Assembly: GCF_901875635.1 (NCBI RefSeq)
Contig: NZ_CABFMN010000022.1
Location: 1 to 64,000 of the forward strand
Length of the DNA stretch: 64,000 nt
Origin: Xylophilus ampelinus
Lineage (GTDB): Bacteria; Pseudomonadota; Gammaproteobacteria; Burkholderiales; Burkholderiaceae_C
Direction of reading: 5' to 3'
Shown one piece after another: positions 7,002-15,818 of the stretch (position 1 is the first letter of the stretch; each line of letters starts with the position of its first letter). The notes below the pieces were generated by a model. The model was not told the origin of the DNA, searched no databases, and saw only the letters and a list, made by a program, of their open reading frames with translations. A program made the translations under genes and the position numbers.

Positions 7002-8225
7002 ATGGCAACCGCCGTCCAGACCAGCAGAAACGCCAAGGAAACCATCTACGAGTGGGAAGGCCGCGACCGCAACGGCAAGGCCGTGCGCGGCGAGATGCGC
7101 GCGTCCGGCGAGAACCAGGTGCAGGCCAGCCTGCGCCGCCAGGGCGTGCTGGCATCGAAGATCAAGAAGCGCCGCATGCGCTCGGGCAAGACCATCAAGC
7201 CCAAGGACATCGCGATCTTCACCCGGCAGCTCGCCACCATGATGAAGGCCGGCGTGCCGCTGCTGCAGGCCTTCGACATCGTGGGCCGCGGTAACGCCAA
7301 CGCCAACGTCACCCGGTTGCTGAACGACATCCGCACGGACGTCGAGACCGGCACCTCACTGTCCTCGGCCTTCCGCAAGTTTCCCAAGTACTTCGACAAC
7401 CTGTACTGCAACCTGGTCGAGGCCGGCGAGGCGGCCGGTATCCTGGAAGACCTGCTGGACCGTCTCGCCACCTACATGGAAAAGACGGAAGCCATCAAGT
7501 CGAAGATCAAGTCGGCCTTGATGTACCCCACCGCCGTCATCGTGGTGGCCTTCGTGGTCGTGGCCATCATCATGATCTTCGTGATCCCGGCCTTCAAGCA
7601 GGTGTTCACCTCCTTCGGTGCCGACCTGCCCGCGCCCACGCTGTTCGTGATGGCGATCAGCGAGTTCTTCGTCTCCTACTGGTGGCTGATCTTCGGCATC
7701 ATCGGCGGCGGCCTCTACTTCTTCATCCAGGCCTGGAAGCGCAACGAGCGCGTGCAGCGCTTCATGGACCGGGTGCTGCTCAAGCTGCCGATCTTCGGCG
7801 CGCTGATCGACAAGTCCTGCGTGGCGCGCTGGACGCGCACCCTGGCGACGATGTTCGCCGCCGGCGTGCCCCTGGTCGAGGCCCTCGACTCGGTGGGCGG
7901 CGCCTCGGGCAACACGGTGTATGGCGACGCGACCGTGAAGATCCAGCAGGAGGTGTCGACCGGCACCAGCCTGACTGCGGCCATGACCAACGCCAACATC
8001 TTTCCGTCCATGGTGCTGCAGATGACGGCCATCGGCGAGGAATCCGGCTCCATCGACCACATGCTCGGCAAGGCAGCGGATTTCTACGAATCCGAGGTTG
8101 ACGACATGGTGGCCGGCCTGTCGAGCCTGATGGAGCCGATCATCATCGTGATCCTCGGCACGCTCATCGGCGGGATCGTCGTGTCGATGTACCTGCCCAT
8201 CTTCAAGCTCGGCCAAGTCGTCTGA
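7002..8225 (+). CDS. pilC: Type IV pilus inner-membrane platform protein PilC
   Basis: PilC is the inner-membrane platform that couples PilB and PilT to the growing pilus. The 407-residue protein has the two T2SSF domains (about residues 72-196 and 275-397), each beginning with a similar motif: FTRQLATMMKAGVPLLQAFD and TRTLATMFAAGVPLVEALD. Hydrophobic segments occur near 175-200 (AVIVVAFVVVAIIMIFVIP), 220-245 and at the C-terminus. I chose the ATG at 7002 because GGAG lies 6 bases upstream; an in-frame TTG at 6990 has no Shine-Dalgarno. Its stop overlaps the pilD start (TGATG), which suggests translational coupling. Confidence 0.97.
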   Translation: MATAVQTSRNAKETIYEWEGRDRNGKAVRGEMRASGENQVQASLRRQGVLASKIKKRRMRSGKTIKPKDIAIFTRQLATMMKAGVPLLQAFDIVGRGNANANVTRLLNDIRTDVETGTSLSSAFRKFPKYFDNLYCNLVEAGEAAGILEDLLDRLATYMEKTEAIKSKIKSALMYPTAVIVVAFVVVAIIMIFVIPAFKQVFTSFGADLPAPTLFVMAISEFFVSYWWLIFGIIGGGLYFFIQAWKRNERVQRFMDRVLLKLPIFGALIDKSCVARWTRTLATMFAAGVPLVEALDSVGGASGNTVYGDATVKIQQEVSTGTSLTAAMTNANIFPSMVLQMTAIGEESGSIDHMLGKAADFYESEVDDMVAGLSSLMEPIIIVILGTLIGGIVVSMYLPIFKLGQVV

Positions 8226-9190
8226 TGCGCGACACGGTGCTGCTCGACGCCATCGTCGGCGGCGTCCTGGGCCTGCTCATCGGAAGCTTTCTCAACGTCG
8301 TCATCCACCGCCTGCCGAAGATGCTTTACCGGGGCTGGCTCACCGACGCGGTGGCCAACCTCTCCTCAAGTCAGCAGGTGCCGAGCCTCTGGCAACTGGT
8401 GTTCGGTACGGCATCTGCGGCACCGCCCCCCCTGGTGGCCCATGCCGACGAGGCGCTCAAGCAGATCGATGCGTTGCCGCCATTGGGCCTGGCGCGACCG
8501 GCATCGCGCTGCGGGCACTGCGGCCATGGCATCCGCTGGTACGAGAACATCCCGGTTCTGAGCTTCCTGGTGCTGCGCGCCCGCTGCTCGGCCTGCGGCA
8601 CGCCGATCGGCTGGCGCTACCCGGCGGTCGAGCTGGTGACCGGCGCCCTGTTCGCCCTGTGCGCGTGGCGTTTCGGGCTCACCCTCACCGGAGCCGCTTG
8701 GGCAGCGTTCTGCGCCCTGCTCGTTTGCCAGTTCATGATCGACCTCGACACGCAGTTGCTGCCCGACTCGCTCAACTACCTTCTTCTCTGGCTCGGGCTG
8801 GTCGCCTCTGCCAGCGGCCTCACGGGCGTCCCGCTGACCAGCGCCGTCTGGGGTGCCGTGGCAGGCTACCTCAGCCTGTGGGTGATCTTCCATCTCTACC
8901 GGCTGGCGACCGGCAAGGAAGGGATGGGGTTCGGCGATTTCAAGCTTCTGGCAGCCCTGGGCGCCTGGCTCGGTGCTGACTACCTGATCGCGATCGTCCT
9001 GGTCTCCTCGCTGGTGGGTGCCGTGCTGGGCGGCCTGCTGCTCATGGCCGGGCGGCTCGCCCACAAGGACATCCCGATCTCCTTCGGCCCCTTCCTCGCC
9101 GGAGCCGGCCTGGTCTGCCTGGCCATCGGTCCCGACACCGTACGGGCCTGGGCGCCTTTCGCCTTCCCGTTCAACGCACTGATCGGCTGA
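8225..9190 (+). CDS. pilD: Prepilin peptidase / N-methyltransferase PilD
   Basis: PilD cleaves the leader of type IV prepilins and N-methylates the new N-terminal residue; it is an inner-membrane aspartyl protease. Seen here: the N-terminal GSFLNVVIHRLP motif, a cytoplasmic tetracysteine zinc site (CGHCGHGI and CSACGTPI), and the two catalytic aspartates in DLDTQLLPD and in GFGDFKLL (GxGD). Multiple hydrophobic helices follow. At 321 residues it is longer than usual: about 45 extra residues (roughly 40-85, WLTDAVANLSSSQQV onward) sit between the first motif and the zinc site. The start codon overlaps the pilC stop. Confidence 0.97.
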   Translation: MRDTVLLDAIVGGVLGLLIGSFLNVVIHRLPKMLYRGWLTDAVANLSSSQQVPSLWQLVFGTASAAPPPLVAHADEALKQIDALPPLGLARPASRCGHCGHGIRWYENIPVLSFLVLRARCSACGTPIGWRYPAVELVTGALFALCAWRFGLTLTGAAWAAFCALLVCQFMIDLDTQLLPDSLNYLLLWLGLVASASGLTGVPLTSAVWGAVAGYLSLWVIFHLYRLATGKEGMGFGDFKLLAALGAWLGADYLIAIVLVSSLVGAVLGGLLLMAGRLAHKDIPISFGPFLAGAGLVCLAIGPDTVRAWAPFAFPFNALIG

Positions 9191-9201
9191 CGGGACGCGG
9201 C

Positions 9202-9804
9202 ATGCGGCGCATCGGCCTGACCGGAGGCATCGGGAGCGGAAAGAGCACCGTGTCTGTCCTGTTGCAGGCACTGGGCGCCGCCATCGTCGACACAGACGCC
9301 ATCGCAAGATCGCTGACGCTGGCGGGCGGCCCCGCCATGCCGGCGCTGGTTCAGGCCTTCGGTCCCGACATGGCCGACGCGACCGGCGCTCTCGACCGGG
9401 TCCGAATGAGAGAGCGGGTCTTCGCCGACGCCGCAGCCAAACGGGTGCTCGAAAGCATCCTTCACCCGCTCATCGGCGCCGAGTGCGAACGCCAGGCCGG
9501 CCTGGCCGAAGCTCCAGCGGTGGTCTTCGACGTCCCGCTGCTGGTCGAGTCCGGGCGCTGGCGGCGCCTCGTCGACAAGGTGCTGGTCGTCGATACCAGC
9601 ACGCAGACGCAGCGTGAACGCGTCAAGGCCCGGTCCGGATGGAGCGACGATGCGATCCAGGCTGTCATCGCACAGCAGGCCACGCGCGCCGCGCGCCGCG
9701 CCGCCGCCGACGCCGTGCTCTTCAACGACGGCGTCACGGTGCAGGAACTCGCCGGACAGGTGCAGAGTCTTTGGGACAGGTGGCTGGGCGCCGCCTTGCG
9801 ATAA
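9202..9804 (+). CDS. coaE: Dephospho-CoA kinase
   Basis: CoaE catalyses the last step of coenzyme A synthesis, ATP-dependent phosphorylation of the ribose 3'-OH of dephospho-CoA. The 200-residue protein opens with MRRIGLTGGIGSGKSTV, carrying the P-loop GGIGSGKS, and has DTDAIARSL (the CoA-domain Asp) and the lid-region FDVPLLVESG typical of CoaE. It starts 11 bp after pilD, and pilD-coaE is a common conserved neighbourhood in beta- and gammaproteobacteria, where zapD and yacG usually follow directly; here two extra genes intervene. Confidence 0.97.
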   Translation: MRRIGLTGGIGSGKSTVSVLLQALGAAIVDTDAIARSLTLAGGPAMPALVQAFGPDMADATGALDRVRMRERVFADAAAKRVLESILHPLIGAECERQAGLAEAPAVVFDVPLLVESGRWRRLVDKVLVVDTSTQTQRERVKARSGWSDDAIQAVIAQQATRAARRAAADAVLFNDGVTVQELAGQVQSLWDRWLGAALR

Positions 9805-9901
9805 TCGCGCGTTCGCCGCACGCGCACCGCCACCTTGGGCGGACCCCGCCAACAAGAAGACAGCGCAGGCACGCAGACCCCCGCGACTCGCGCTTCCCAA
9901 G

Positions 9902-11404
9902 ATGCTGTTCAACTCCTACGCGTTCATCTTCGCCTACTTTCCGATCGTCCTGGTCGGCTTCTTCCTGATCGGATGGCGCAACACAAGAGCAGCAGCAGGC
10001 TTTCTTGCACTTGCCTCCCTGTTCTTCTACGGATGGTGGAGCGTCGAGGCCTTGCCGCTCTTGCTGGCGTCGATCTGCATGAACTACTGGTTCGGCCTTC
10101 GTCTTACGCCGCAGCCAGAACGCTCGGACGCGGGTCGAAAGCGGATGCTGATCATTGCCCTGACCATCAACCTGGTGGTGCTGGGCGTCTTCAAGTACGC
10201 CGACTTCTTCATCGGCAATGTCAATGAAGGCCTGTCCGCGGCCGGCATCAAGCCCCTGCCTCTCCTGCATGTGGTGCTGCCCATTGGCATTTCCTTCTAC
10301 ACCTTCACGCAGATCGCGTTCCTGGTCGACTGCTGGCAGGGCAAGGTTCGGGAGCGCAGCTTTGTCCACTACGTCCTGTTCGTCACCTACTTCCCGCACC
10401 TGATCGCCGGGCCGGTGCTGCATCACGCGCAGATGATGCCGCAGTTCGCCAACAACGCGACGTACCGGATCAACGGCAACCACCTGGCGCAGGGCCTGGC
10501 CATCTTCAGCTTCGGCCTTGCCAAGAAACTGCTCATCGCCGATCCGATCGGCCAGTATGCAGACCTGGTCTTCCATGGTGCCCATCAGGGCATTGCGCCG
10601 GGCCTCTACACCGCATGGTTCGGTGTGCTTGCCTACACGCTGCAGATCTATTTCGACTTCTCGGGCTATTCGGACATGGCGATCGGGCTGTCGCTGTGCT
10701 TTGGCATCCGCTTGCCGTTGAACTTCAACTCGCCGTACAAGTCCACAAACATCATCGAATTCTGGCGGCGCTGGCACATCTCGCTGTCCACCTTCCTGCG
10801 CGATTACCTCTACATCCCGCTCGGGGGAAACCGCAAGGGACCTGCTCGCCGCCACATCAACCTGTTCCTCACGATGGTTCTGGGCGGCCTCTGGCATGGC
10901 GCGGCATGGACATTCGTCATCTGGGGTGCGCTGCATGGCGCCTTCCTCATCGTCAACCATTTCTGGATTTCATTGGTGCGGCGCGGCAGCAGCGCCAAGC
11001 CAGGGCGTCTCGGCAAGGTGCTGGGCTGGCTGCTCACCTTCGTCTGCGTCATGGTGGCGTGGGTGGTCTTCCGGGCCGAGAGCACAGGCGCGGCGATGCG
11101 GATCTACGAAGGCATGCTTGGCATGAATGGCACTGCGCTCACCACGTTCAAGGAATACGCGACGATGCCGACGCTGCGCAAGAACGACTTCTTCCACACC
11201 CTCATCGCAGGCCTTTTCATCGCCCTGGCATTGCCGCCCACGATCTCTCTGGTCCGTTGGGTGCCCGAGGCAGAAGCCCTCAAGGGCCGTCCCATGCTGT
11301 CGCGCATCTTCACCGTTGTGATGGCGCTGGTCGCCGTGCTGCTGTTCGGTTTCAGCGTCTCCAAGCTGGGCAATTTCAGCCCCTTCCTGTACTTCCAGTT
11401 CTGA
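9902..11404 (+). CDS. MBOAT-family O-acyltransferase (AlgI-like)
   Basis: A 500-residue multi-spanning membrane protein of the MBOAT superfamily. The start MLFNSYAFIFAYFPIVLV and the next helices match AlgI/DltB-type proteins. The conserved core is present: YFDFSGYSDMAIGLS, NFNSPYKSTNIIEFWRRWH, FLRDYLYIPLGGNRKG and LWHGAAWTFVIWG, whose His (about residue 331) is the catalytic residue of the family. Such proteins move acetyl groups across the inner membrane to modify an exported polysaccharide. The next gene encodes an SGNH protein that would complete the transfer. I placed the start at the ATG at 9902; an upstream in-frame start would overlap coaE. The acceptor polymer is not known because no polysaccharide genes lie here. 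Confidence 0.9.
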   Translation: MLFNSYAFIFAYFPIVLVGFFLIGWRNTRAAAGFLALASLFFYGWWSVEALPLLLASICMNYWFGLRLTPQPERSDAGRKRMLIIALTINLVVLGVFKYADFFIGNVNEGLSAAGIKPLPLLHVVLPIGISFYTFTQIAFLVDCWQGKVRERSFVHYVLFVTYFPHLIAGPVLHHAQMMPQFANNATYRINGNHLAQGLAIFSFGLAKKLLIADPIGQYADLVFHGAHQGIAPGLYTAWFGVLAYTLQIYFDFSGYSDMAIGLSLCFGIRLPLNFNSPYKSTNIIEFWRRWHISLSTFLRDYLYIPLGGNRKGPARRHINLFLTMVLGGLWHGAAWTFVIWGALHGAFLIVNHFWISLVRRGSSAKPGRLGKVLGWLLTFVCVMVAWVVFRAESTGAAMRIYEGMLGMNGTALTTFKEYATMPTLRKNDFFHTLIAGLFIALALPPTISLVRWVPEAEALKGRPMLSRIFTVVMALVAVLLFGFSVSKLGNFSPFLYFQF

Positions 11405-11410
11405 GCCGAC

Positions 11411-12436
11411 ATGCCGTCCCGCACAAGTCCTGCCTCTGCCTGGCTCATCACCTACTTCGCCGGGTTCGTCGTCGTCTGCGGCATGCTGCTGCTCACGCTC
11501 TTCACACAGCGGCCCTATGGCGACCTTTCGCGCCTGGGCCACGTGTCCGAAGCCGAGTTCGGATGGCGGAAGCCGCCGCCGAAAGTACCGCCCGAGCAAC
11601 TCCAGGGCACGCCGATCGACCAGGCCGACATCCTCGTGATCGGCGACAGCTTCTCGATGACGCACCGCTGGCAGTCCGTGCTGATCCGCAACGGCTACAC
11701 CGTAGCCACTACGTTCTGGGGCCAGTACAACGATGCGCTGTGCGCCGATTTCGACGCGTGGCTCCAGCGGGCCGGCTTTCGCGGCCGCCTGGTGATCATC
11801 GAGAGCGTCGAGCGCCTGCTGTCCGAGCGCATGAAGAAATCCTCGGAATGCCAGGTGACTGCCGGCAAGCTGGAAGCGCACAACCGGCCCTTCCTGCCCC
11901 CGCTCGAGCACCTGCCGACGTTCGAATGGAACACGGGCGTGCCGCTCACGACCGGTTTCGCCACCTTTCGCAACACGCAGAAGATCAAGCGGACACCCGA
12001 TGCGGTCACCGCCGATTTCCGCACCATCGCGCGCCCGGTGAAGGACGGATGCCAGTACTTCAGCAATCGGCTGTGCGAAAAAGCGCTCTTCTTCGGAGAG
12101 GACGATGACAACGGCCCCCTCGCACGCATCGACGCGGAACGCATGGCGAGCTTCGACCGGCAGCACGGGAAAGTCCCGCTGCTGTGGATGGTGATTCCCA
12201 ACAAGACCACGGTCTACATCGACCCGGCGCACTCCGCCGACTTCGTGTCCGCCTTCAACGGGAGCGGCTTGGGGCCCGATCTCTTCGCATTCGCGGCGCG
12301 GGAAAAAGGCCGCATCATGGACTTCTATTTTCCCAATGACACGCACCTGTCGATGCATGGGCAGCTGGCGCTCGGGGACCTGATGCTGGGCGAGGTGCGC
12401 AAGCGCCTGCCCGAACCTCGACCCAAGGGGCCTTGA
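11411..12436 (+). CDS. SGNH hydrolase-like, AlgJ/AlgX-type acetyltransferase partner
   Basis: A 341-residue protein with one N-terminal membrane anchor (SAWLITYFAGFVVVCGMLLL) and a periplasmic domain. The SGNH signature is visible: ILVIGDSFSMTHR (block I Ser, about residue 79) and, near the C-terminus, FPNDTHLSMHG, which supplies the catalytic Asp-His pair. The same arrangement occurs in AlgJ/AlgX and in PatB-type O-acetyltransferases, which take acetyl groups from an MBOAT partner and place them on a polysaccharide. It follows the MBOAT gene by 6 bp, so the two form a unit. Cysteines at CQV, DGCQ and LCEK could form a disulfide. Substrate unknown. Confidence 0.8.
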   Translation: MPSRTSPASAWLITYFAGFVVVCGMLLLTLFTQRPYGDLSRLGHVSEAEFGWRKPPPKVPPEQLQGTPIDQADILVIGDSFSMTHRWQSVLIRNGYTVATTFWGQYNDALCADFDAWLQRAGFRGRLVIIESVERLLSERMKKSSECQVTAGKLEAHNRPFLPPLEHLPTFEWNTGVPLTTGFATFRNTQKIKRTPDAVTADFRTIARPVKDGCQYFSNRLCEKALFFGEDDDNGPLARIDAERMASFDRQHGKVPLLWMVIPNKTTVYIDPAHSADFVSAFNGSGLGPDLFAFAAREKGRIMDFYFPNDTHLSMHGQLALGDLMLGEVRKRLPEPRPKGP

Positions 12437-12472
12437 CGCTATGATGGTTGTACCGGCTTCTCCGGTTCACGC

Positions 12473-13228
12473 GTGATCCTCTACGAGTACCCCTTCAACG
12501 AGCGCATCCGGACCTATCTGCGGCTGGAGCACCTCTTTCGCCGGCTCGGCGAGCTGGTGGCGGCCGACTCGGCGCTGAGCCACCACTACGCGGTGGTCAC
12601 CATCTTCGAGATCATGGACGTCGCGGCGCGCGCCGACCTCAAGGCAGACGTCCTGCGCGACCTCGACAAGCACAAGGCCGTGTTCAACGGCTACCGCGGC
12701 AACCCGGCCATCCAGGAGTCGGTGCTCGACCAGGTCATCGGTCAGCTCGAGCGCAACTTCGCCACCCTCAATGCGATGCCGGGCAAGGCCGGGCAGGCGC
12801 TCACCGAGAACGAGTGGCTCATGGGCGTTCGCAGCCGCGTCGGCATTCCCGCCGGCACCTGCGAGTTCGACCTGCCCGCGTACTACGCCTGGCAGCACCG
12901 CAGCAGCGCCAGCCGCCGCCAGGACCTGGAACGCTGGGCATCCACGCTGGCACCCCTTGCCGAAGCGGTCTTCCTGCTGCTCAAGCTGCTGCGCGACGCC
13001 GACGTGCCCTACAAGGTCATGGCCGCCGGCGGCCAGTTCCAGCAGACCCTGCCGCAGGGCCGCAGCTTCCAGCTGCTGCGCCTGCGCATCGACCCGGCCC
13101 TCGGCCTGGTGCCCGAGATCAGCGGCAACCGCCTCATGGTCTCGGTGCGCCTGATGCGCCACGAGGCCGACGACAAACTGCATCCCAGCACGGAGGATGC
13201 ACCGTTCGAGCTGACGCTGTGCGCATGA
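12473..13228 (+). CDS. zapD: Cell division factor ZapD
   Basis: ZapD (formerly YacF/DUF1342) crosslinks FtsZ protofilaments at the division ring. The 251-residue protein is helical in its N-terminal half ([18 protein letters not shown] matches the conserved start of the family) with a beta-rich C-terminal half ([30 protein letters not shown]). The start is GTG at 12473; no ATG gives the expected N-terminus. It belongs to the conserved coaE-zapD-yacG group, from which coaE is here displaced by the MBOAT/SGNH pair. Confidence 0.95.
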   Translation: MILYEYPFNERIRTYLRLEHLFRRLGELVAADSALSHHYAVVTIFEIMDVAARADLKADVLRDLDKHKAVFNGYRGNPAIQESVLDQVIGQLERNFATLNAMPGKAGQALTENEWLMGVRSRVGIPAGTCEFDLPAYYAWQHRSSASRRQDLERWASTLAPLAEAVFLLLKLLRDADVPYKVMAAGGQFQQTLPQGRSFQLLRLRIDPALGLVPEISGNRLMVSVRLMRHEADDKLHPSTEDAPFELTLCA

Positions 13229-13289
13229 GCGCCGCTCGGCCGCTCCGGCGGCGCTCGCGCCCGCAGTGCGCAGCACGGAGGGGCATCCA

Positions 13290-13496
13290 ATGAGCCCCGT
13301 GCCCGGCACCGTGCGCACCGTCCCCTGCCCGGCCTGCGGCGAAGACGCCCGCTACGCGGCCGACAACCCCTACCGCCCTTTCTGCAGCGCGCGCTGCAAG
13401 GGCATCGACCTGGGCGCCTGGGCCAGCGAGCAGTTCCGCATGCCGACCGAGGCACCGCCGGAAGACAGCCCTTTCGGCGATCCCAAGGCGCAATAG
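13290..13496 (+). CDS. yacG: DNA gyrase inhibitor YacG
   Basis: YacG is a small zinc protein that binds GyrB and inhibits gyrase. The 68-residue product has the family's zinc site CPAC-x15-CSARC and the following [13 protein letters not shown], and a disordered acidic tail. I chose the ATG at 13290, which has GGAGGGG 6-12 bases upstream; an upstream GTG at 13266 lacks such a site. It ends the core cluster, and a dispersed repeat lies just beyond it. Confidence 0.93.
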   Translation: MSPVPGTVRTVPCPACGEDARYAADNPYRPFCSARCKGIDLGAWASEQFRMPTEAPPEDSPFGDPKAQ

Positions 13497-13510
13497 TCCG
13501 ACCCTCCAGG

Positions 13511-13574
13511 CTTCAGGCCAGATCGGCCGCCAGCGCCCGCCCAGCTTGCGCAGGGCGCTACGAATTTCATAGCA
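13511..13574 (-). repeat. Dispersed repeat family A, copy 1
   Basis: Read on the minus strand, this segment begins with the near-palindrome GCTATGAAATTCGTAGC and continues GGGCGGGCGCTGGCGGCCGAT and CTGGCCTGAAG. The same order of blocks recurs at about five other places in the window (15446, 18881, 26015, 36631, 57486). This copy lies immediately downstream of the PCC-domain gene and also 3' of yacG, between convergent genes. Confidence 0.75.
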
Positions 13575-13589
13575 ACCGCCGAAATTCGC

Positions 13590-14027
13590 TCAAGGCAGGC
13601 GCCGAACCTGCAGCTCGGCATAGCCCGTCGCCGCGTCGGGGCCGCGCCCCAGCACCCAGCCCGCGGGCCGGCACAGCAGCACCTCGGCCGTGGTGCGCAC
13701 CCGGTTGCCGTGCACGAGGTGGCCGCCCACCACCTGCCCCTGCGCGCCCGACAGCGCGATGTGCAGGTGCGCGCCGTCGCGCGTGAGCGTGCCGGCCAGA
13801 CCGAGGATCTCCCACGGCCCGTCGAATCGCGTCGTGGCATCGAGGCCGGCCAGGCGCAGCTGGGCATCCTGCAGACTGCCGATGCCGCTCACGACGAAGC
13901 AGCCGTCGGGCGCGAAGCCGGCTGCCGCCTCCTCCAGCGCGCGGCGCAGGTCCGCGCCCGGCGGCAGTCGCAGCGGCAGGAAGGCCGTGTCGGGCGTCGT
14001 GGGCGATCCGGTGGGCGCTGGCTGCAT
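13590..14027 (-). CDS. PCC/DUF296-domain protein
   Basis: A 145-residue soluble protein matching the plant-and-prokaryote-conserved (PCC, DUF296) domain: LRLPPGADLRRALEEAA, a FVVSGIGSLQDAQLRL block, a glycine-rich GLAGTLTRDGAHLHIALSG block and GGHLVHGNRVRTTAEVLL. In plants the domain accompanies AT-hooks; stand-alone bacterial versions form trimers and have no settled function. It lies 21 bp downstream of the PLP-enzyme gene on the same strand and is probably in its operon. No AT-hook is present here. Confidence 0.8.
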   Translation of the reverse strand: MQPAPTGSPTTPDTAFLPLRLPPGADLRRALEEAAAGFAPDGCFVVSGIGSLQDAQLRLAGLDATTRFDGPWEILGLAGTLTRDGAHLHIALSGAQGQVVGGHLVHGNRVRTTAEVLLCRPAGWVLGRGPDAATGYAELQVRRLP

Positions 14028-14048
14028 CGGTGACCTCTGCTGGCAGAT

Positions 14049-15386
14049 TCAGAACTGCATCGTCACCGCGTCGCACACCCGGTAGGCCTCGTCGACGATC
14101 GGCATCCAGTGCCATTTGTCGAAGGTGGTACAGGGGTGCGAGATGCCCAGGCCGATGCGCTCGCCGACCACCGGTGCCTGCGCCGCGAGCGCCGCATCGC
14201 CGGCGTCCCAGCGCAGGTACGCATGCTGGTCGTTGAGCGCATCGATGCGCCAACCGGCCGGCACCGGCTGCGCCGTGCGCTGCCCGGCCGCCGCGCGTGC
14301 GATGGGCACCGGCATCCCCATGTCGAAGGACAGGTCGCGCTTGCCGGCGCCGACGATGGCCAGCCCCGGCTCGGGACAGGACTGCACCAGCGCCCACACC
14401 TCGAGCGCGGGCCGCAGCGCATCGGCGCAGCCGCAACCCAGGCGTGGCGCCATCGCCTCCATCATGCGGGTGTAGGTGCCATGGTCGTGCGTGACGTAGC
14501 AGCCCGAACGCAGCAATCCACGCACCGGACGGCCCAGCGCAGGCCTGAGCCGCGCCGCCACCAGGTCGAACACGGCCGAGCCGCCGGCCGAGACGATGAC
14601 CTCCTCGCCCTCGAACAGGCCCTCGCGCACGCACGCGGCCGCCACCGCATCGACGCGGTCCATCAGCGTGTCGACCCAGGCACGGTCGGCACCGCTCTCG
14701 CCCTTGGCCCACAGGCCTTCGTAGCACTCGATGCCGGCCAGGTGCACGGCCGGGCTGGCGTGCAGCGCCTGCGCCAGGGCCAGTGCCTCGGCTTCGCTGC
14801 GCACGCCGGTGCGGCCGCCGCCAAAGCCGATCTCCAACAGCACCTCGAAGGGTGGCACGGCCTCTTCCTGACGCGCATGCCAGGCCTCGATCAGCGCGAG
14901 CTGGGCCGCCGAATCGACCAGGAAGATCACGCGCAGGTCCGCATGCCGGCGGCGCAGTACGGCCAGGTGCGCCAGGTCGGCCGCGTCCATCACCTCGTTC
15001 GCGATCAGGGCTCGCCGCACGCCCGCCGCCACGCCCACGGCCACCTGCATCACGGTCGCGAAGGTGATGCCCCAGGCGCCCGCCTCCAGCTGGCGGCGAA
15101 AGAGCTGCGGCGACATCGTGGTCTTGCCATGCGGCACCAGTTCCACGCCCCAGGCGCGCGTGCGCTCGGCCATCCAGGCGATGTTGTGGGCCAGCGCCTC
15201 GCGCTTGAGCACGGCGACGGGCAGCGGCAGGTCGCCGGCCAACACGTTCCAGCCCTGCGCACCGACCGCCGAGGCGGCGAGCGCCGGTGCGTTGTGCGGC
15301 CAGCCCTTGAGCGGCGGGGCGAGGACGGGATCGTGCGCCGGCGAAGCGGAGGTCGCGGAGGAGACCGCGGAGGGCGTCGAAGACAT
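14049..15386 (-). CDS. D-serine dehydratase/D-threonine aldolase-type PLP enzyme
   Basis: A 445-residue fold-type III PLP enzyme with an alanine-racemase-like N-terminal barrel. The PLP lysine is in VELVPHGKTTMSP (about residue 86), and the C-terminal metal site of the D-serine dehydratase / D-threonine aldolase family is in GLGISHPCTTFDKW (His and Cys, about residue 415), which binds zinc or another divalent metal. Members deaminate D-serine or cleave D-threonine or related D-3-hydroxyamino acids; the sequence alone does not decide. I chose the ATG at 15386; an in-frame upstream ATG at 15431 adds 15 low-complexity residues. A PCC-domain gene follows 21 bp downstream. Confidence 0.85.
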   Translation of the reverse strand: MSSTPSAVSSATSASPAHDPVLAPPLKGWPHNAPALAASAVGAQGWNVLAGDLPLPVAVLKREALAHNIAWMAERTRAWGVELVPHGKTTMSPQLFRRQLEAGAWGITFATVMQVAVGVAAGVRRALIANEVMDAADLAHLAVLRRRHADLRVIFLVDSAAQLALIEAWHARQEEAVPPFEVLLEIGFGGGRTGVRSEAEALALAQALHASPAVHLAGIECYEGLWAKGESGADRAWVDTLMDRVDAVAAACVREGLFEGEEVIVSAGGSAVFDLVAARLRPALGRPVRGLLRSGCYVTHDHGTYTRMMEAMAPRLGCGCADALRPALEVWALVQSCPEPGLAIVGAGKRDLSFDMGMPVPIARAAAGQRTAQPVPAGWRIDALNDQHAYLRWDAGDAALAAQAPVVGERIGLGISHPCTTFDKWHWMPIVDEAYRVCDAVTMQF

Positions 15387-15445
15387 CGGGCCATCGTAGG
15401 TGCTGGCACCGGTGGGCGGCACACACGCCAAGAGAATTCGAAAGT

Positions 15446-15478
15446 GCTATCGGCCGCCAGCGCCCGCCCAGCCTGCGT
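15446..15478 (-). repeat. Dispersed repeat family A, partial copy 2
   Basis: On the minus strand this reads CGCAGGCTGGGCGGGCGCTG followed by GCGGCCGATAGC, the middle block of repeat family A without the full GCTAT palindrome. It lies between the PLP-enzyme gene and the frameshifted small gene. Confidence 0.55.
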
Positions 15479-15514
15479 TGGCGCCGAATTCGTCACATTC
15501 GTGACGATCTCGAT

Positions 15515-15741
15515 TCAGCGCCTGGCGGCGATCAGGTGCGCCTGGATCTTCTCAGCCACGGGCGCATCGCGCGCGCCACGCGCGATCGCGTCCGTTGCGC
15601 GCTCGATGGCCTGCGGCATCCGCGCCCCATCGCGCGCCTCGATCTCGCCGCGCAGCGGCGTGCCCTGGCAATACGCGGTGGCGGCAGCCTGCGCCGACAC
15701 CGCCCGGTCGCGCCCGCGAACACCGTGTCGTTGTGTGCCAT
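15515..15741 (-). pseudogene. Small gene with a one-base frameshift
   Basis: A well-placed ATG at 15741 with AAGAGG upstream starts MAHNDTVFAGATGR, but that frame then turns into arginine/proline-rich nonsense. From about 15700 the adjacent frame reads sensibly: AVSAQAAATAYCQGTPLRGE, then IEARDGARMPQAIERATDAI and VAEKIQAHLIAARR before a stop at 15515. The total length is one base short of 76 codons, so a single-base deletion (or sequencing error) splits what would be a roughly 75-residue soluble protein. I do not recognise the family. It follows lolD on the same strand. Confidence 0.5.
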
Positions 15742-15818
15742 GCGACCTCTTGCTGAGCGGCGGGAGCGCGATGGTGAACCTGCGCCCCGCGGCCGTCAAC
15801 GCCGCAGGCGACGTGCGA

